A stretch of DNA of 64,000 nt. It comes from Pseudomonadota bacterium (GTDB lineage: Bacteria > Desulfobacterota > Binatia > Binatales > Binataceae). The stretch lies in assembly GCA_021324885.1 (NCBI GenBank), contig JAJPIF010000024.1, positions 82,680 to 146,679 of the forward strand. The letters run 5' to 3'. Positions 18,194 through 26,669 of the stretch are shown one piece after another; position 1 is the stretch's first letter; each line of letters opens with the position of its first letter. The notes beneath the pieces were generated by a model. That model was not told where the DNA came from and did no database searches. It saw only the letters and a program-made list of their open reading frames with translations. The translations under genes were made by a program, and so were the position numbers.

Positions 18194-18901
18194 TCAGGCT
18201 TTCGGTTTCATGCTGACATCAAGGGTCGTGGGCGCTCCGGCCTTGACCGAAACCTGGTGCTTTTGCTCGCCCAGCTTTTCCTGCCAAACCGTCACTTCAT
18301 AATTTCCGGGAGGGACATCTTTGATGGTGAAGTTGCCGTTTTTGTCGGTGACGGCGTAGTAGGGATTGGCCGCCGAAAACCACCATCCTTTCATCCATCC
18401 GTGCGCATCGCAGGTGACCTTGATCAGTTCCGGTTTTTCGACTTTGACCGCGATGACCTTCTTGAATTGAGGTTGGGCGATGTTGATAGGCGGGTTTTTG
18501 GTGGAATAGGTGTGGATATTGTGGAGTATTCCGTCGTCGTTTTTGATCTGAATCGTGCTGCCCGCCGCAAAGGCAAGGACGTGAGGTTCGTAGTCACATC
18601 CCTTCTGATCAAATATGACGGTCTCCGGCTTGGGTTTCGCCTTGGCGTCGGCGACATACACCACGGCGTTGGCAATCCCCCCGTTTGCGCCAACGATTAG
18701 ATCCTCCTCGAAATGCGGCTTGAGCCCGCAGACTTCCTTGTCCTTGGTGATGTCAACCGGCCTGGGCTTGGGCGGGGTCCCCTCGTATTTGACCGTGCCA
18801 GTTATCCATCCGTTATCGGCGGCATCGACGCTCAGAATGCCGAAGCACAGGACAGCGGCACCAATCATTGCCATTATCGCTAAAGGGCTTGTCTTGTTCA
18901 T
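18194..18901 (-). CDS. Secreted cupredoxin-like protein with carboxypeptidase-regulatory-like domain
   Basis: About 235 residues from the ATG at 18901, supported by an agga site; the frame is open to 18988. Signal peptide: hydrophobic core MAMIGAAVLCFGILSVDA. The central region has plastocyanin-like features: GSTIQIKNDDGILHNIHTYS, with a His, and VTCDAHGWMKGWW, with Cys and His (Cys-x-x-His type-1 copper pattern). The C-terminal stretch YYAVTDKNGNFTIKDVPPGNYEVTVWQEKLG is a carboxypeptidase-regulatory-like (transthyretin-type) fold. Comparable proteins are called methylamine utilisation proteins or plastocyanin-like; a periplasmic copper-binding role is plausible but not proven. Confidence 0.7.
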   Translation of the reverse strand: MNKTSPLAIMAMIGAAVLCFGILSVDAADNGWITGTVKYEGTPPKPRPVDITKDKEVCGLKPHFEEDLIVGANGGIANAVVYVADAKAKPKPETVIFDQKGCDYEPHVLAFAAGSTIQIKNDDGILHNIHTYSTKNPPINIAQPQFKKVIAVKVEKPELIKVTCDAHGWMKGWWFSAANPYYAVTDKNGNFTIKDVPPGNYEVTVWQEKLGEQKHQVSVKAGAPTTLDVSMKPKA

Positions 18902-19125
18902 CCGTTTCCTCATGCGAAGCGCGATTGCGCTCGCGCGTATCCTGGTAAGGCGAAAGGCAGCGCCGCTATAACGAATGACGAAGCTCATCGAACTTAAATT
19001 CGCAGTGGAGGGCTTGAAATGTGCCAGTCACCCTCGCTCCCGGACCGTCACACGAAAAGAAATCGGGGAGAAGGAAGGGAGCAGAGCGCAGTGGTAGGAT
19101 TGCTTCAAGGCGATCGGCGGCCGTT

Positions 19126-19743
19126 TTAAACTTCTTTACGCAGAACTATGATGGTGTGGAGCGAGTAGCGCGAGGTTTTGTCGCGGCGTTCGACCTTGAG
19201 CGGGACGCCGTCGATCACGTCGCGGTAGCGCAGTTGCGTGGTCCAGCCCAGATGCTTGGCGATCGGGTTGGAGATACCTACCAGAAAGCCGATTATCGGA
19301 TTTTCGCTGCGGAAATGGTTGATGATCACGATCCGTCCGCCGGGTTTGCACACCCGGTGCATCTCGCTCATCATGCGCACCGGATCGGGCACGACGGTGA
19401 TGACGTGAAAGGCGCAGACCACGTCGAAGCTGGCGTCAGGTATATTCAGATTGAGCGCGTCCCCCTGGCTCAATTCGACGTTTTTGAGCTGGTTTTCCCG
19501 CACCTTTTTTTTGGCATGCTCGAGCATCTCGGGCGACGGATCCACTCCCACGACGTGGACATAGGGTGGATAGGCGTCGAGGGAGATGCCGGTGCCGACA
19601 CCGACCTCCAGGACGCGTTGTCCGGGACGCAGGTTGAGCGACTCGATAACGGCATGTTCGCGGTCAACGAAAACCCGGCCCCACAGCCGGTCATAAAAAT
19701 GTGCGAAGTCTGAATAGACCCGACTTTCGTGCGGTTCAGGCAT
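19126..19743 (-). CDS. Class I SAM methyltransferase (PmtA-like)
   Basis: 205 residues. Motif I is RVLEVGVGTGISLDAYP (about 44-60), the acidic ribose-binding Asp is in VVGVDPSPEML, and a post-motif is ASFDVVCAFHVITVVPDP. The N-terminal YSDFAHFYDRLWGRVF and the ending HFRSENPIIG resemble bacterial phosphatidylethanolamine N-methyltransferases of the PmtA type, so phosphatidylcholine synthesis is the best guess. The next gene on the minus strand is more than 200 bases downstream; it is probably monocistronic. Alternative: a ubiquinone or other small-molecule methyltransferase. Confidence 0.72.
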   Translation of the reverse strand: MPEPHESRVYSDFAHFYDRLWGRVFVDREHAVIESLNLRPGQRVLEVGVGTGISLDAYPPYVHVVGVDPSPEMLEHAKKKVRENQLKNVELSQGDALNLNIPDASFDVVCAFHVITVVPDPVRMMSEMHRVCKPGGRIVIINHFRSENPIIGFLVGISNPIAKHLGWTTQLRYRDVIDGVPLKVERRDKTSRYSLHTIIVLRKEV

Positions 19744-19790
19744 TTACGTTGGTGGTTGGTTAGATCCGGTAACAAAGGCTGCGCTACGAA

Positions 19791-20024
19791 CTATGCAGCG
19801 ACGTTTAAACCTTTCAGTTGTCGTTTGAAGGATGTCACATCGCGTTTGCGAAAACGCCATTGCCGTCCTTTTTTGAAGGCCGGAATGACGTTGCGGCGAG
19901 CCAACTCATTAACCGTATCCGGACTCAAATCCAGCAGGAAAGCCACCTCGCGCGAATTGAGCAGGATGTCGTCTTTATCGCCTATCAGATTAAGACTCAA
20001 AAATGATGGATTACGCTTAATCAT
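19791..20024 (-). CDS. Excisionase-type HTH DNA-binding protein
   Basis: About 77 residues from ATG 20024; a GTG at 20030 is an alternative. Carries an HTH_17/MerR-like winged helix: LNSREVAFLLDLSPDTVNELARRNVIPAFKKGRQWRFRKRDVTSFKRQL. Such proteins occur as excisionases of mobile elements and as small chromosomal regulators. No integrase or other element gene is near it here, so a regulatory role is as likely. It lies directly left of a copy of the dispersed intergenic repeat. Confidence 0.7.
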   Translation of the reverse strand: MIKRNPSFLSLNLIGDKDDILLNSREVAFLLDLSPDTVNELARRNVIPAFKKGRQWRFRKRDVTSFKRQLKGLNVAA

Positions 20025-20173
20025 GACCACGGTTCAAACCGAGCATTTGTAGTACGCTAGATGGCTGGTGTCAAGCGACCCTCGCCATACTGGTTGGTAC
20101 GCGCAGGTTCCTCCGCCTTCCTTTCACAACCATAATAGGGCATCGCCGTCCCTAATCAAGCTTCGGGTCCCAC

Positions 20174-20292
20174 CAGATTGCCGAACAGGATTTTCCGCAA
20201 CCGTTTCCCTCACTCTAATCTCCCTCGGAAAGGAGCAAAGGAAAGCAGCCATTTTTCTAATCAGGGTGCGGACCGCAGCTTTCAGGTAAGCG
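20174..20292 (+). repeat. Dispersed intergenic repeat, copy A
   Basis: Part of a repeated element of about 120-130 bases. This copy shares the exact 17-mer agcaaaggaaagcagcc (20234-20250) with copy B (38243-38259, other strand), plus matching blocks aggatt.tccgcaacc at the left and ccctcact before the 17-mer, and tcagggtgc after it. It sits between the HTH gene and the end of secD. The left hairpin is degraded in this copy. Confidence 0.7.
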
Positions 20293-20316
20293 CGCGGCCG
20301 GTCCTTTCCCGCCCCG

Positions 20317-21972
20317 CTAGACGCTGATCCGGGTCAGCCTGCGGGTCGAAATCAGGTAGTCGTACCAGATCCGGGTGACCACGACGCAGGAAAACAAGCC
20401 TGTCAGCACGCCGACGCACAGGGTCACGGCGAAGCCTTTGACTGGGCCGGTTCCGAACTGGAAGAGGATAAGACCGGCCACGAAGGTCGAAATATTGGAA
20501 TCATGAATCGCCGACCAGGCCCGTTCATAGCCGATTCTGACGGCTTCCCTGGGGGCCTTGCCGTTGCGCAATTCCTCCCTCATGCGCTCGTTGATTAGTA
20601 CATTGGCGTCCACGGACATTCCCAGCGTCAGCACGATTCCGGCGATTCCCGGCAGCGTCAGCGTCGCCTGCATCGCCGCCATCACGCAAATCAGGAGCAG
20701 GATGTTCAGGGTAAGCCCGAAATCCGCGACCAATCCGGCTCCGCTATAGTACACCGCCATGAAGATCAGTACCGCCGCAGCGCCGACCGCGAAGGAAAGC
20801 TCGCCCTGGCGAATCGAATCACGCCCCAGCGACGGTCCGACCGTGCGTTCCTCGGCGATCTCGACTGGCGCCGGCAAAGCGCCCGAACGCAGTACGATCG
20901 CCAAATCGTGAGCCTCGTCGATGGAAAATCGTCCGGTAATCGAGACTTTTCCGCCCGGAATCCGCTCTTTGATGACGGGCGCGGAATATACCGTATTGTC
21001 CAGGATGATAGCCAGGCGCCGGCCCACGTTCTCCGCTGTCAGTGTGTCGAAAATCCGGGCCCCACGTTGGTCCAGATCGACCGAGACATACGGTCCCTCA
21101 AGCCGGCTGCCCGGACGTACCCGGGCGTCGGTCACGACGTCGCCGGTCATCAGGGTCTGGGATTCGACGAGGTAAGGTTCCCTGCCGCCCCTTTCCGGTG
21201 GACCGTAAAGGATTTCGTCCCCCGGAGGGGGACCGTTCTTGAGGGCGTCTTCCACGCTATGGCTGTCGTCAACGATTTTGAACTCCAGAACCGCAGTCTT
21301 GCCAATCAGCTCTTTGGCGCGCTCGGGGTCCTGGATACCGGGCAATTGAACCAGGATTTCGCTCTCGCCTTCGCGCTCGACGGTGGTCTCACGCACTCCC
21401 AACTGGTCGATCCGGTTGCGGATGGTTTCCAGCGCCTGATCCATCGCATTGGAACGGAGCTGCGCCAGATCGCGGGGCGTGTAGTTCAGGGTGTAGATGG
21501 TTCCGCCCGTCGCGGACGGGGTGCTGCCCAGCTTCATATCCGTGAAGTCTCTGGACACGATGTCTTCGAGCGCGCTGCGGTCCGAGGGATTCGCCAGTTC
21601 GACCTGTATGGTGTCGCCGGTGGTTGAAACCCTGGCTCCGGTGATCTTGCTGTCCTTGAGTTCGCGTTTGAGGTCGTCGGCGCGCCGGCTCACGGCGTTT
21701 TTGACCGCGTCATCCAGTTTCACGTCGAGCAGCAGATGGGTGCCGCCCTGGAGGTCCAAGCCATATTGAATCCTGGGGACTGGCAGGTAAGTTGTCCACC
21801 ACGAGGGCAGTTCAGGGGTGAAACTGGGGACCAGCAGGAAAACCGCCGCGGCCACCAGGATCGCGGTAAGGTAAATGCGGGTCTGGGCCCGTCCATTGTT
21901 AAGGTGCAGGTAGAGAATCGCGACGGCCAGCGCCACCAGAACCATGACCGGCGCGAAATTTCCGTTTTCCAA
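20317..21972 (-). CDS. secD: Protein translocase subunit SecD
   Basis: 551 residues. TTG at 21972 has a ggagagaggg site upstream; ATG at 21945 (residue 10) is the alternative. N-terminal TM, then the P1 periplasmic domain beginning RIQYGLDLQGGTHLLLDV, P4 region, and C-terminal membrane domain with NVLINERMREELRNGKAPREAV and FGTGPVKGFAVTLCVGVLTGLF. SecD with SecF uses the proton gradient to help complete preprotein translocation. It follows yajC (about 60 bases) in the queA-tgt-yajC-secD order. No secF lies downstream, where it is normally found: the next 286 bases hold only a repeat, then an HTH gene. Confidence 0.95.
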   Translation of the reverse strand: MENGNFAPVMVLVALAVAILYLHLNNGRAQTRIYLTAILVAAAVFLLVPSFTPELPSWWTTYLPVPRIQYGLDLQGGTHLLLDVKLDDAVKNAVSRRADDLKRELKDSKITGARVSTTGDTIQVELANPSDRSALEDIVSRDFTDMKLGSTPSATGGTIYTLNYTPRDLAQLRSNAMDQALETIRNRIDQLGVRETTVEREGESEILVQLPGIQDPERAKELIGKTAVLEFKIVDDSHSVEDALKNGPPPGDEILYGPPERGGREPYLVESQTLMTGDVVTDARVRPGSRLEGPYVSVDLDQRGARIFDTLTAENVGRRLAIILDNTVYSAPVIKERIPGGKVSITGRFSIDEAHDLAIVLRSGALPAPVEIAEERTVGPSLGRDSIRQGELSFAVGAAAVLIFMAVYYSGAGLVADFGLTLNILLLICVMAAMQATLTLPGIAGIVLTLGMSVDANVLINERMREELRNGKAPREAVRIGYERAWSAIHDSNISTFVAGLILFQFGTGPVKGFAVTLCVGVLTGLFSCVVVTRIWYDYLISTRRLTRISV

Positions 21973-22032
21973 AAGTCCCTCTCTCCTCAGACCGCCGAAG
22001 GATATGCCCTGGCTGGGGTGCGGTCCACTATA

Positions 22033-22386
22033 TTAGTCCTTTGCCGCGGCTTTGGAACCGCCCCTTCCATAAGGGGATAGCGCCGCAATTTGCGCCCGTT
22101 CGACCATCACGCGAACATTCGGCGCAATCTCCAATATCACCGTCTTTTCCTTTAACTCGACGATCTTGCCAATCAGGCCGCCGGTGGTGACGACCTCGTC
22201 GTTGCGCTTGAGCGCGGCCAGCATTTTCTGAAGGTCGGCGGCTTTTTTGGTCTGCGGCCGGATCAGGATGAAGTAGAAAATGGCGAAAAGAAAGACCAGC
22301 GGTATGACCGTGGTAAACAGTACCTGTTCGCCGGTGCTGGTGTTTTGAGCCGCCTGTTGAGCGTATGCGATCCCCTCAAACCACAT
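22033..22386 (-). CDS. yajC: Preprotein translocase subunit YajC
   Basis: 117 residues. The ATG at 22386 overlaps the tgt stop by one base (TAATG), so translation is coupled; the longer open frame (to 22605) lies inside tgt and is not used. A single TM helix (LFTTVIPLVFLFAIFYFIL) is followed by the conserved IRPQTKKAADLQKMLAALKRNDEVVTTGGLIGKI. It is the accessory inner-membrane subunit of SecDF-YajC. Confidence 0.92.
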   Translation of the reverse strand: MWFEGIAYAQQAAQNTSTGEQVLFTTVIPLVFLFAIFYFILIRPQTKKAADLQKMLAALKRNDEVVTTGGLIGKIVELKEKTVILEIAPNVRVMVERAQIAALSPYGRGGSKAAAKD

Positions 22387-23519
22387 TAGTTTTCTTCCGT
22401 TTCGTCGAAGTCTTCCATGCCTGCGGACGCAATCGAGCGGCGGAATTGCGCGAAATTCCCCGACGCGATTGCACTCCGTGCCATTGCTATCAGATTCGCG
22501 TAAAAAAACAGATTGTGTTCCGTTAATGCCCGCGCCGCAAGAATCTCGCCCGCGCGGTACAGATGGCGCAGGTAGGAGCGGCTGTAGGAGCGGCAGGTCC
22601 GGCACCCGCAGCGCTCATCCAGCGGAGCGGAATCCCTGATATTACGCGAATGCTTGATCGACACCCGCCCTCCACTGGTAAAGGCGCATCCATTGCGGGC
22701 ATTGCGGGTCGGCAGCACGCAGTCGAACATGTCATAGCCCATCCCAATCGCAGCCAGCAGATCAGTGGGCGTACCGACGCCCATCAGGTAGCGGGGTTTG
22801 TCGACGGGTAGAAAGCTGGCGCTTAATTCCGCCATTTCCAGCATCAACAGCTTGGGCTCGCCCACCGACAAACCGCCGGTGGCAAAGCCGTCAAAACCCA
22901 GCGACGTGATCTGGCGGGCGCTGGCGGCGCGCAGATCGGGATAGACGCTGCCCTGAACGATTCCGAACAGAGCCTGATTTTCGGAGGTACGCGCCCGCAG
23001 CGAGCGCTCGGCCCATCTGGCGGTCAGTTCGAGGGACTGGCGCGCGTAGGATAGCTCAGCGGGGTACGGGGTGCATTCATCCAGGGCCATCATAATGTCG
23101 CATTGAAGTTTCTGCTGGATTTCGACCGCGCTTTCCGGCGTTAGCAACATCGGGCGGCCATCCAGATGGGAGCGGAAACGGATGCCGTCCTCGTCGATCC
23201 GATTGATCGATGCCAGGCTCATCGCCTGAAATCCGCCCGAATCAGTCAGCACCGCGCCGTGCCATCCCATGAAGGCCTGGATGCCGCCCATCTCACGAAT
23301 CAGGTCGGCACCGGGCCGCACCGCCAAATGGTAGGCGTTGGCCAGAATCATCCGGTAGCCGATATCCCACAATTCATGCGGCGCCATTGCTTTGACGGCG
23401 GCGCGCGTCCCCACCGGCATAAAGGCAGGAGTATCCACGACGCCGTGACCGGTAATCAGACGGCCGCAGCGCGCCGCCCCGTCTGCGGCCAGGATTTCGA
23501 ACTGGATTGGCTGCGCCAT
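22386..23519 (-). CDS. tgt: tRNA-guanine transglycosylase Tgt
   Basis: 377 residues from the ATG at 23519, which overlaps the queA stop (TGATG). It exchanges guanine for preQ1 at position 34 of GUN-anticodon tRNAs. PreQ1-site motif VLTDSGGFQAMSLA (about residue 90) and FATGGLSVGEP are present. The zinc ligands CGCRTCRSYSRSYLRH with a distant His (ALTEHNLFF) are intact near 302-335. Operon: queA-tgt-yajC-secD. Confidence 0.96.
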   Translation of the reverse strand: MAQPIQFEILAADGAARCGRLITGHGVVDTPAFMPVGTRAAVKAMAPHELWDIGYRMILANAYHLAVRPGADLIREMGGIQAFMGWHGAVLTDSGGFQAMSLASINRIDEDGIRFRSHLDGRPMLLTPESAVEIQQKLQCDIMMALDECTPYPAELSYARQSLELTARWAERSLRARTSENQALFGIVQGSVYPDLRAASARQITSLGFDGFATGGLSVGEPKLLMLEMAELSASFLPVDKPRYLMGVGTPTDLLAAIGMGYDMFDCVLPTRNARNGCAFTSGGRVSIKHSRNIRDSAPLDERCGCRTCRSYSRSYLRHLYRAGEILAARALTEHNLFFYANLIAMARSAIASGNFAQFRRSIASAGMEDFDETEEN

Positions 23520-24538
23520 CAAAGGATCAGCATGGCGTCGCCATAGCTGAGGAAACGATAGCGATGACGGATCGCCTCGCGATAAGCACTCAAAGTCAGC
23601 TCGCGGCCCGCAAACGCCATCACCATCGCCAGCACTGTCGTGCGCGGCATGTGAAAATTCGTGATCATTCCTTCAACCAGTTTGAAGCGAAATCCTGGAT
23701 AGATAAACAGCCCCGTCAGCCCTTCGAGGTCTCCGGTCACCGCGTACGATTCAAGCGCGCGGACGCTGCTGGTCCCCACGGCGACGATTCGCGATCCGAT
23801 CCGGCGGGCATGTGCGATGGTTTCCGCGGCTTGTGGCGCAATCGTGTACCATTCGCCCTCCATGCTGTGCGCCTCCACTTCCTGGCTGCGCAGCGGCGCG
23901 AAGGTGCCGGGACCGATATGCAGGGTGATGAACACGGCCTTGATGCCGCTTTGCTCCAGTTCCTCGAGCAGGTGCCGGGTGAAATGCAGCCCGGCTGTCG
24001 GTGCGGCGACTGCGCCCGTATGGTTGGCATAAACGGTCTGGTAGTCGTCGGCGTCCGAAGCCTGAACCTCGCGCTTGATATAATGGGGGAGCGCCAGCAA
24101 GCCGTTGTTTGCGAGCATTCCCTCAATTGATCCCTCGCCTTCCATGGCCACCAGCGCGCGTCCCGGTCGCTGATAACCAACGATTTGCAGCGTCTCACCG
24201 CGGTCGAGCACCAGGCGGGTCCCCGGCGGACATGGGCGATGGGAATGGATCAGCGAAATCCATGCGCGTGGCGGCTGGTCGGCCTTGCGAACAAACAACA
24301 ATTCGACTTTCCCGCCGCTCTCCTTACGCGCCATCAGACGGGCCGGAAAGACCCGCGTATCGTTGAGCACCAGCACATCGCCCGGATGCAGATAGCGGCC
24401 GAGCTTGTAAAAGCGCGAATGCTCGACGGTGCCGCGCTTGCGGTCCACCACCTCCATCCGGGCCTCGTCGCGGCGTTCCAGCGGCCGTTGCGCGATCAAC
24501 TCGGGCGGCAGGTCATAATCCAGGTCGGACAACCTCAT
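23519..24538 (-). CDS. queA: S-adenosylmethionine:tRNA ribosyltransferase-isomerase QueA
   Basis: 339 residues. It transfers and isomerises the ribosyl moiety of SAM onto preQ1-modified tRNA to make epoxyqueuosine. Signatures: MRLSDLDYDLPPELIAQ, VLNDTRVFPARLMARK, the central VAAPTAGLHFT, and the C-terminal NFHMPRTTVLAMVMAFAG. First gene of the queA-tgt-yajC-secD run. Confidence 0.96.
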   Translation of the reverse strand: MRLSDLDYDLPPELIAQRPLERRDEARMEVVDRKRGTVEHSRFYKLGRYLHPGDVLVLNDTRVFPARLMARKESGGKVELLFVRKADQPPRAWISLIHSHRPCPPGTRLVLDRGETLQIVGYQRPGRALVAMEGEGSIEGMLANNGLLALPHYIKREVQASDADDYQTVYANHTGAVAAPTAGLHFTRHLLEELEQSGIKAVFITLHIGPGTFAPLRSQEVEAHSMEGEWYTIAPQAAETIAHARRIGSRIVAVGTSSVRALESYAVTGDLEGLTGLFIYPGFRFKLVEGMITNFHMPRTTVLAMVMAFAGRELTLSAYREAIRHRYRFLSYGDAMLIL

Positions 24539-24697
24539 GTCAGCAACCCCATCCGGCTCTACGATAACACGCCCCGACGAGATGAGAGGAGAGAGGCGAA
24601 GAGGAGAGCGTCGAGAAGCCGCTGCGATTCACCGTGACCGTGCTACTCGCAAGGCGGGCTCCTCTTTTTTCCGCACCCTGCTAGACTAACGGGCGAG

Positions 24698-25444
24698 GTG
24701 ACGCGCGTGGAAAGTAAGGTTGCGATTAAAACGGCTGACGGTACTTGCGATTGCTACACCTACACCGCGCCGGGGGTCGATTCGGCGCCGGCGGTTATTT
24801 TCTATATGGATGGGCTTGGTATCCGGCCCGATTTGCGCGCGATGGCCGAGCGCCTGGCGTCCAATGGGTTTTTCGTGCTGCTGCCCAATCTGTATTACCG
24901 CGCCGGAGAATATCCGCCATTTGACATGGCGACGATGATGACCGATGAGTCGCAGCGCAACCGCATGATGGCGCTGGTGCAGTCGGTCACCAACGCCGGC
25001 GCGATGAGAGATACCACCGCGTTCCTGGATTTTCTCAGCAGTGAACCGAAGGTCAAGGGCTCGAAGATCGGCTGCGTCGGGTACTGCATGGGAGGTCCGC
25101 TGGTGTTGACGGCTGCCGGGACCTTTCCCGACCGCGTTGCGGCGGGCGCCTCAATCCATGGGGCTGGCGTTGCCACCGACCGTCCCGACAGCCCCCATCT
25201 GCTGGCGCCAAAGATGCGCGGCAGGATTTACGTCGCGGTGGCGGAGATCGATCCGTGGCTGACGCCGGGCGAGACCGATCGCTTAAAAGCCGCCCTCGAA
25301 TCAAGCGGTACCAATCATACGGTCGAGATTTATCCGAAGGTCCAGCACGGCTTCGCCGCCAACGGCACCCCGATGTACGACCGCGAAGCCGCCGAGCGCC
25401 ATTGGGATCGTATCGTGGCGTTGTTTCGCGAGACTCTGCTGTAA
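24698..25444 (+). CDS. Dienelactone hydrolase family protein
   Basis: 248 residues, alpha/beta hydrolase of the DLH type. The nucleophile elbow is GYCMGGPLVL (about residue 124), with Cys as in dienelactone hydrolase; the acid is in VAVAEIDPWLTPGE and the catalytic His in PKVQHGFAANGTPMYD near 222. It begins with GTG after an agg site. Real members hydrolyse the lactone formed in chlorocatechol degradation, but many relatives are general esterases. It is convergent with the amidohydrolase, with a 30-base gap. Upstream (24663-24684) lies a short fragment similar to the end of the dispersed repeat. Confidence 0.85.
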   Translation: MTRVESKVAIKTADGTCDCYTYTAPGVDSAPAVIFYMDGLGIRPDLRAMAERLASNGFFVLLPNLYYRAGEYPPFDMATMMTDESQRNRMMALVQSVTNAGAMRDTTAFLDFLSSEPKVKGSKIGCVGYCMGGPLVLTAAGTFPDRVAAGASIHGAGVATDRPDSPHLLAPKMRGRIYVAVAEIDPWLTPGETDRLKAALESSGTNHTVEIYPKVQHGFAANGTPMYDREAAERHWDRIVALFRETLL

Positions 25445-25474
25445 ACGGCTCTCGCCATCTCAGGTGTCCGACAA

Positions 25475-26596
25475 TCAGTTTACTGCGTATAAGCGGCTGC
25501 AGTTGTCGCGCACCAGCTTGTTGACCAGGTCGGGCTCAAGGCCGGCGAAGTCCTTGGCGACCTGCTGGCGCGAGCGCGGGAAAGTGCCTTCGGTATGCGG
25601 GTAGTCCGACCCCCACATCAGGTGATCGACGTTGAGCAGTTCGCGCGTAAGCAGACCTGCGCGGTCCTCCTCGAAGGTGAAGTAGAACTGGCGATGGCAG
25701 TAAAAGCTCGGTCTTTCGTCCAGCTTCGGCCGCAACCATAAATGGTGGTCTTCCCACCAATGGTCCATCGTGTGCAGGATGGCCGCGACCCATCCGATTC
25801 CGCCTTCGACCAGCACAAAATTAAGCCGTGGATAAGCCTGCGGAACACCCGACATGATAAGGCTGGTGAGGGTGCGGAAATGATCCACGTATTTGTTTTC
25901 CAAAAACGTGATGGTGGCGCCGCCCGCCGAGGTCGGAACGTTGGCGAACTGCTGCTCGCTGGCCGCGTTATGAATCGACAGCACGGTCCCGCTTTCCTGC
26001 AATTCCGAAAACAGCGGATGGTAGTAGGGATCGCCAAACGGGATCTTCGGATGACCCGATGGGATGCAGACGGTGCGCAGACCCTTTTTGCGCACGCGCC
26101 TTACCTCCTCCACCGCCGCCTCGATCGGACCGCCAATCGGCAGCATCGCAGCGCCTAGCAGCCGATTGGGCGCTACTGAGCAGAAATCCGCCATCCAATC
26201 GTTATACGCCCGGATGCAGGCGTGCTTGTACTCGACATCGGGAGCAGCGAACAGGAACAGCGCGTCGCCCGGATAGATCACCTCGGCCGCGATGTTGTCA
26301 AGGTCCTGATCCTTGAGTCGCTCCACCGGATCATAGGCGCCCGCCCGCACTTCGGATTTGCGGTTATGGCTGCGGTCCTCGATCGGACGCCCCTCCAGCT
26401 TGAGTGTCGCCATCGCGCCGCCCAAATCGGCGCCGGCAAAAGGGCTGAGCCCGTCAACACAGAAGACGTCGAACTTTTCGCGATGCTCGACGTGCGGCGC
26501 GCGATCGCGGAAGCGCCGGTCGATGCGTTCCAGCCAGAGATTGGCGGGTTCGATTACATGGCCGTCAGAGGAGACAAACCGGGCAGCTGAATCCAT
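25475..26596 (-). CDS. Amidohydrolase-2 family metal-dependent hydrolase
   Basis: 373 residues, TIM-barrel relative of the protein at 14007-15437 but about 100 residues shorter. First strand FVSSDGHVIEP again shows SDGH instead of D-x-H-x-H. Other conserved elements are TVLSIHNAASE near 212 and the catalytic Asp in WGSDYPHTEGTFPRSR near 336-351. A catabolic role (aromatic-acid decarboxylase or lactonase-like) is inferred. The gene is convergent with the dienelactone-hydrolase-like gene. Confidence 0.8.
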   Translation of the reverse strand: MDSAARFVSSDGHVIEPANLWLERIDRRFRDRAPHVEHREKFDVFCVDGLSPFAGADLGGAMATLKLEGRPIEDRSHNRKSEVRAGAYDPVERLKDQDLDNIAAEVIYPGDALFLFAAPDVEYKHACIRAYNDWMADFCSVAPNRLLGAAMLPIGGPIEAAVEEVRRVRKKGLRTVCIPSGHPKIPFGDPYYHPLFSELQESGTVLSIHNAASEQQFANVPTSAGGATITFLENKYVDHFRTLTSLIMSGVPQAYPRLNFVLVEGGIGWVAAILHTMDHWWEDHHLWLRPKLDERPSFYCHRQFYFTFEEDRAGLLTRELLNVDHLMWGSDYPHTEGTFPRSRQQVAKDFAGLEPDLVNKLVRDNCSRLYAVN

Positions 26597-26669
26597 AAGG
26601 CCAACTCCATCGTCCGCGGGTTGAGAGCGTGGAAGCTCGCGGTCCGTATAAATTTGCTCGCCAGCTAAT

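Noticed and set aside
19791..20024. Excisionase of a mobile element
   Set aside because: No integrase, att site or element genes nearby; left as a small HTH regulator of uncertain role.
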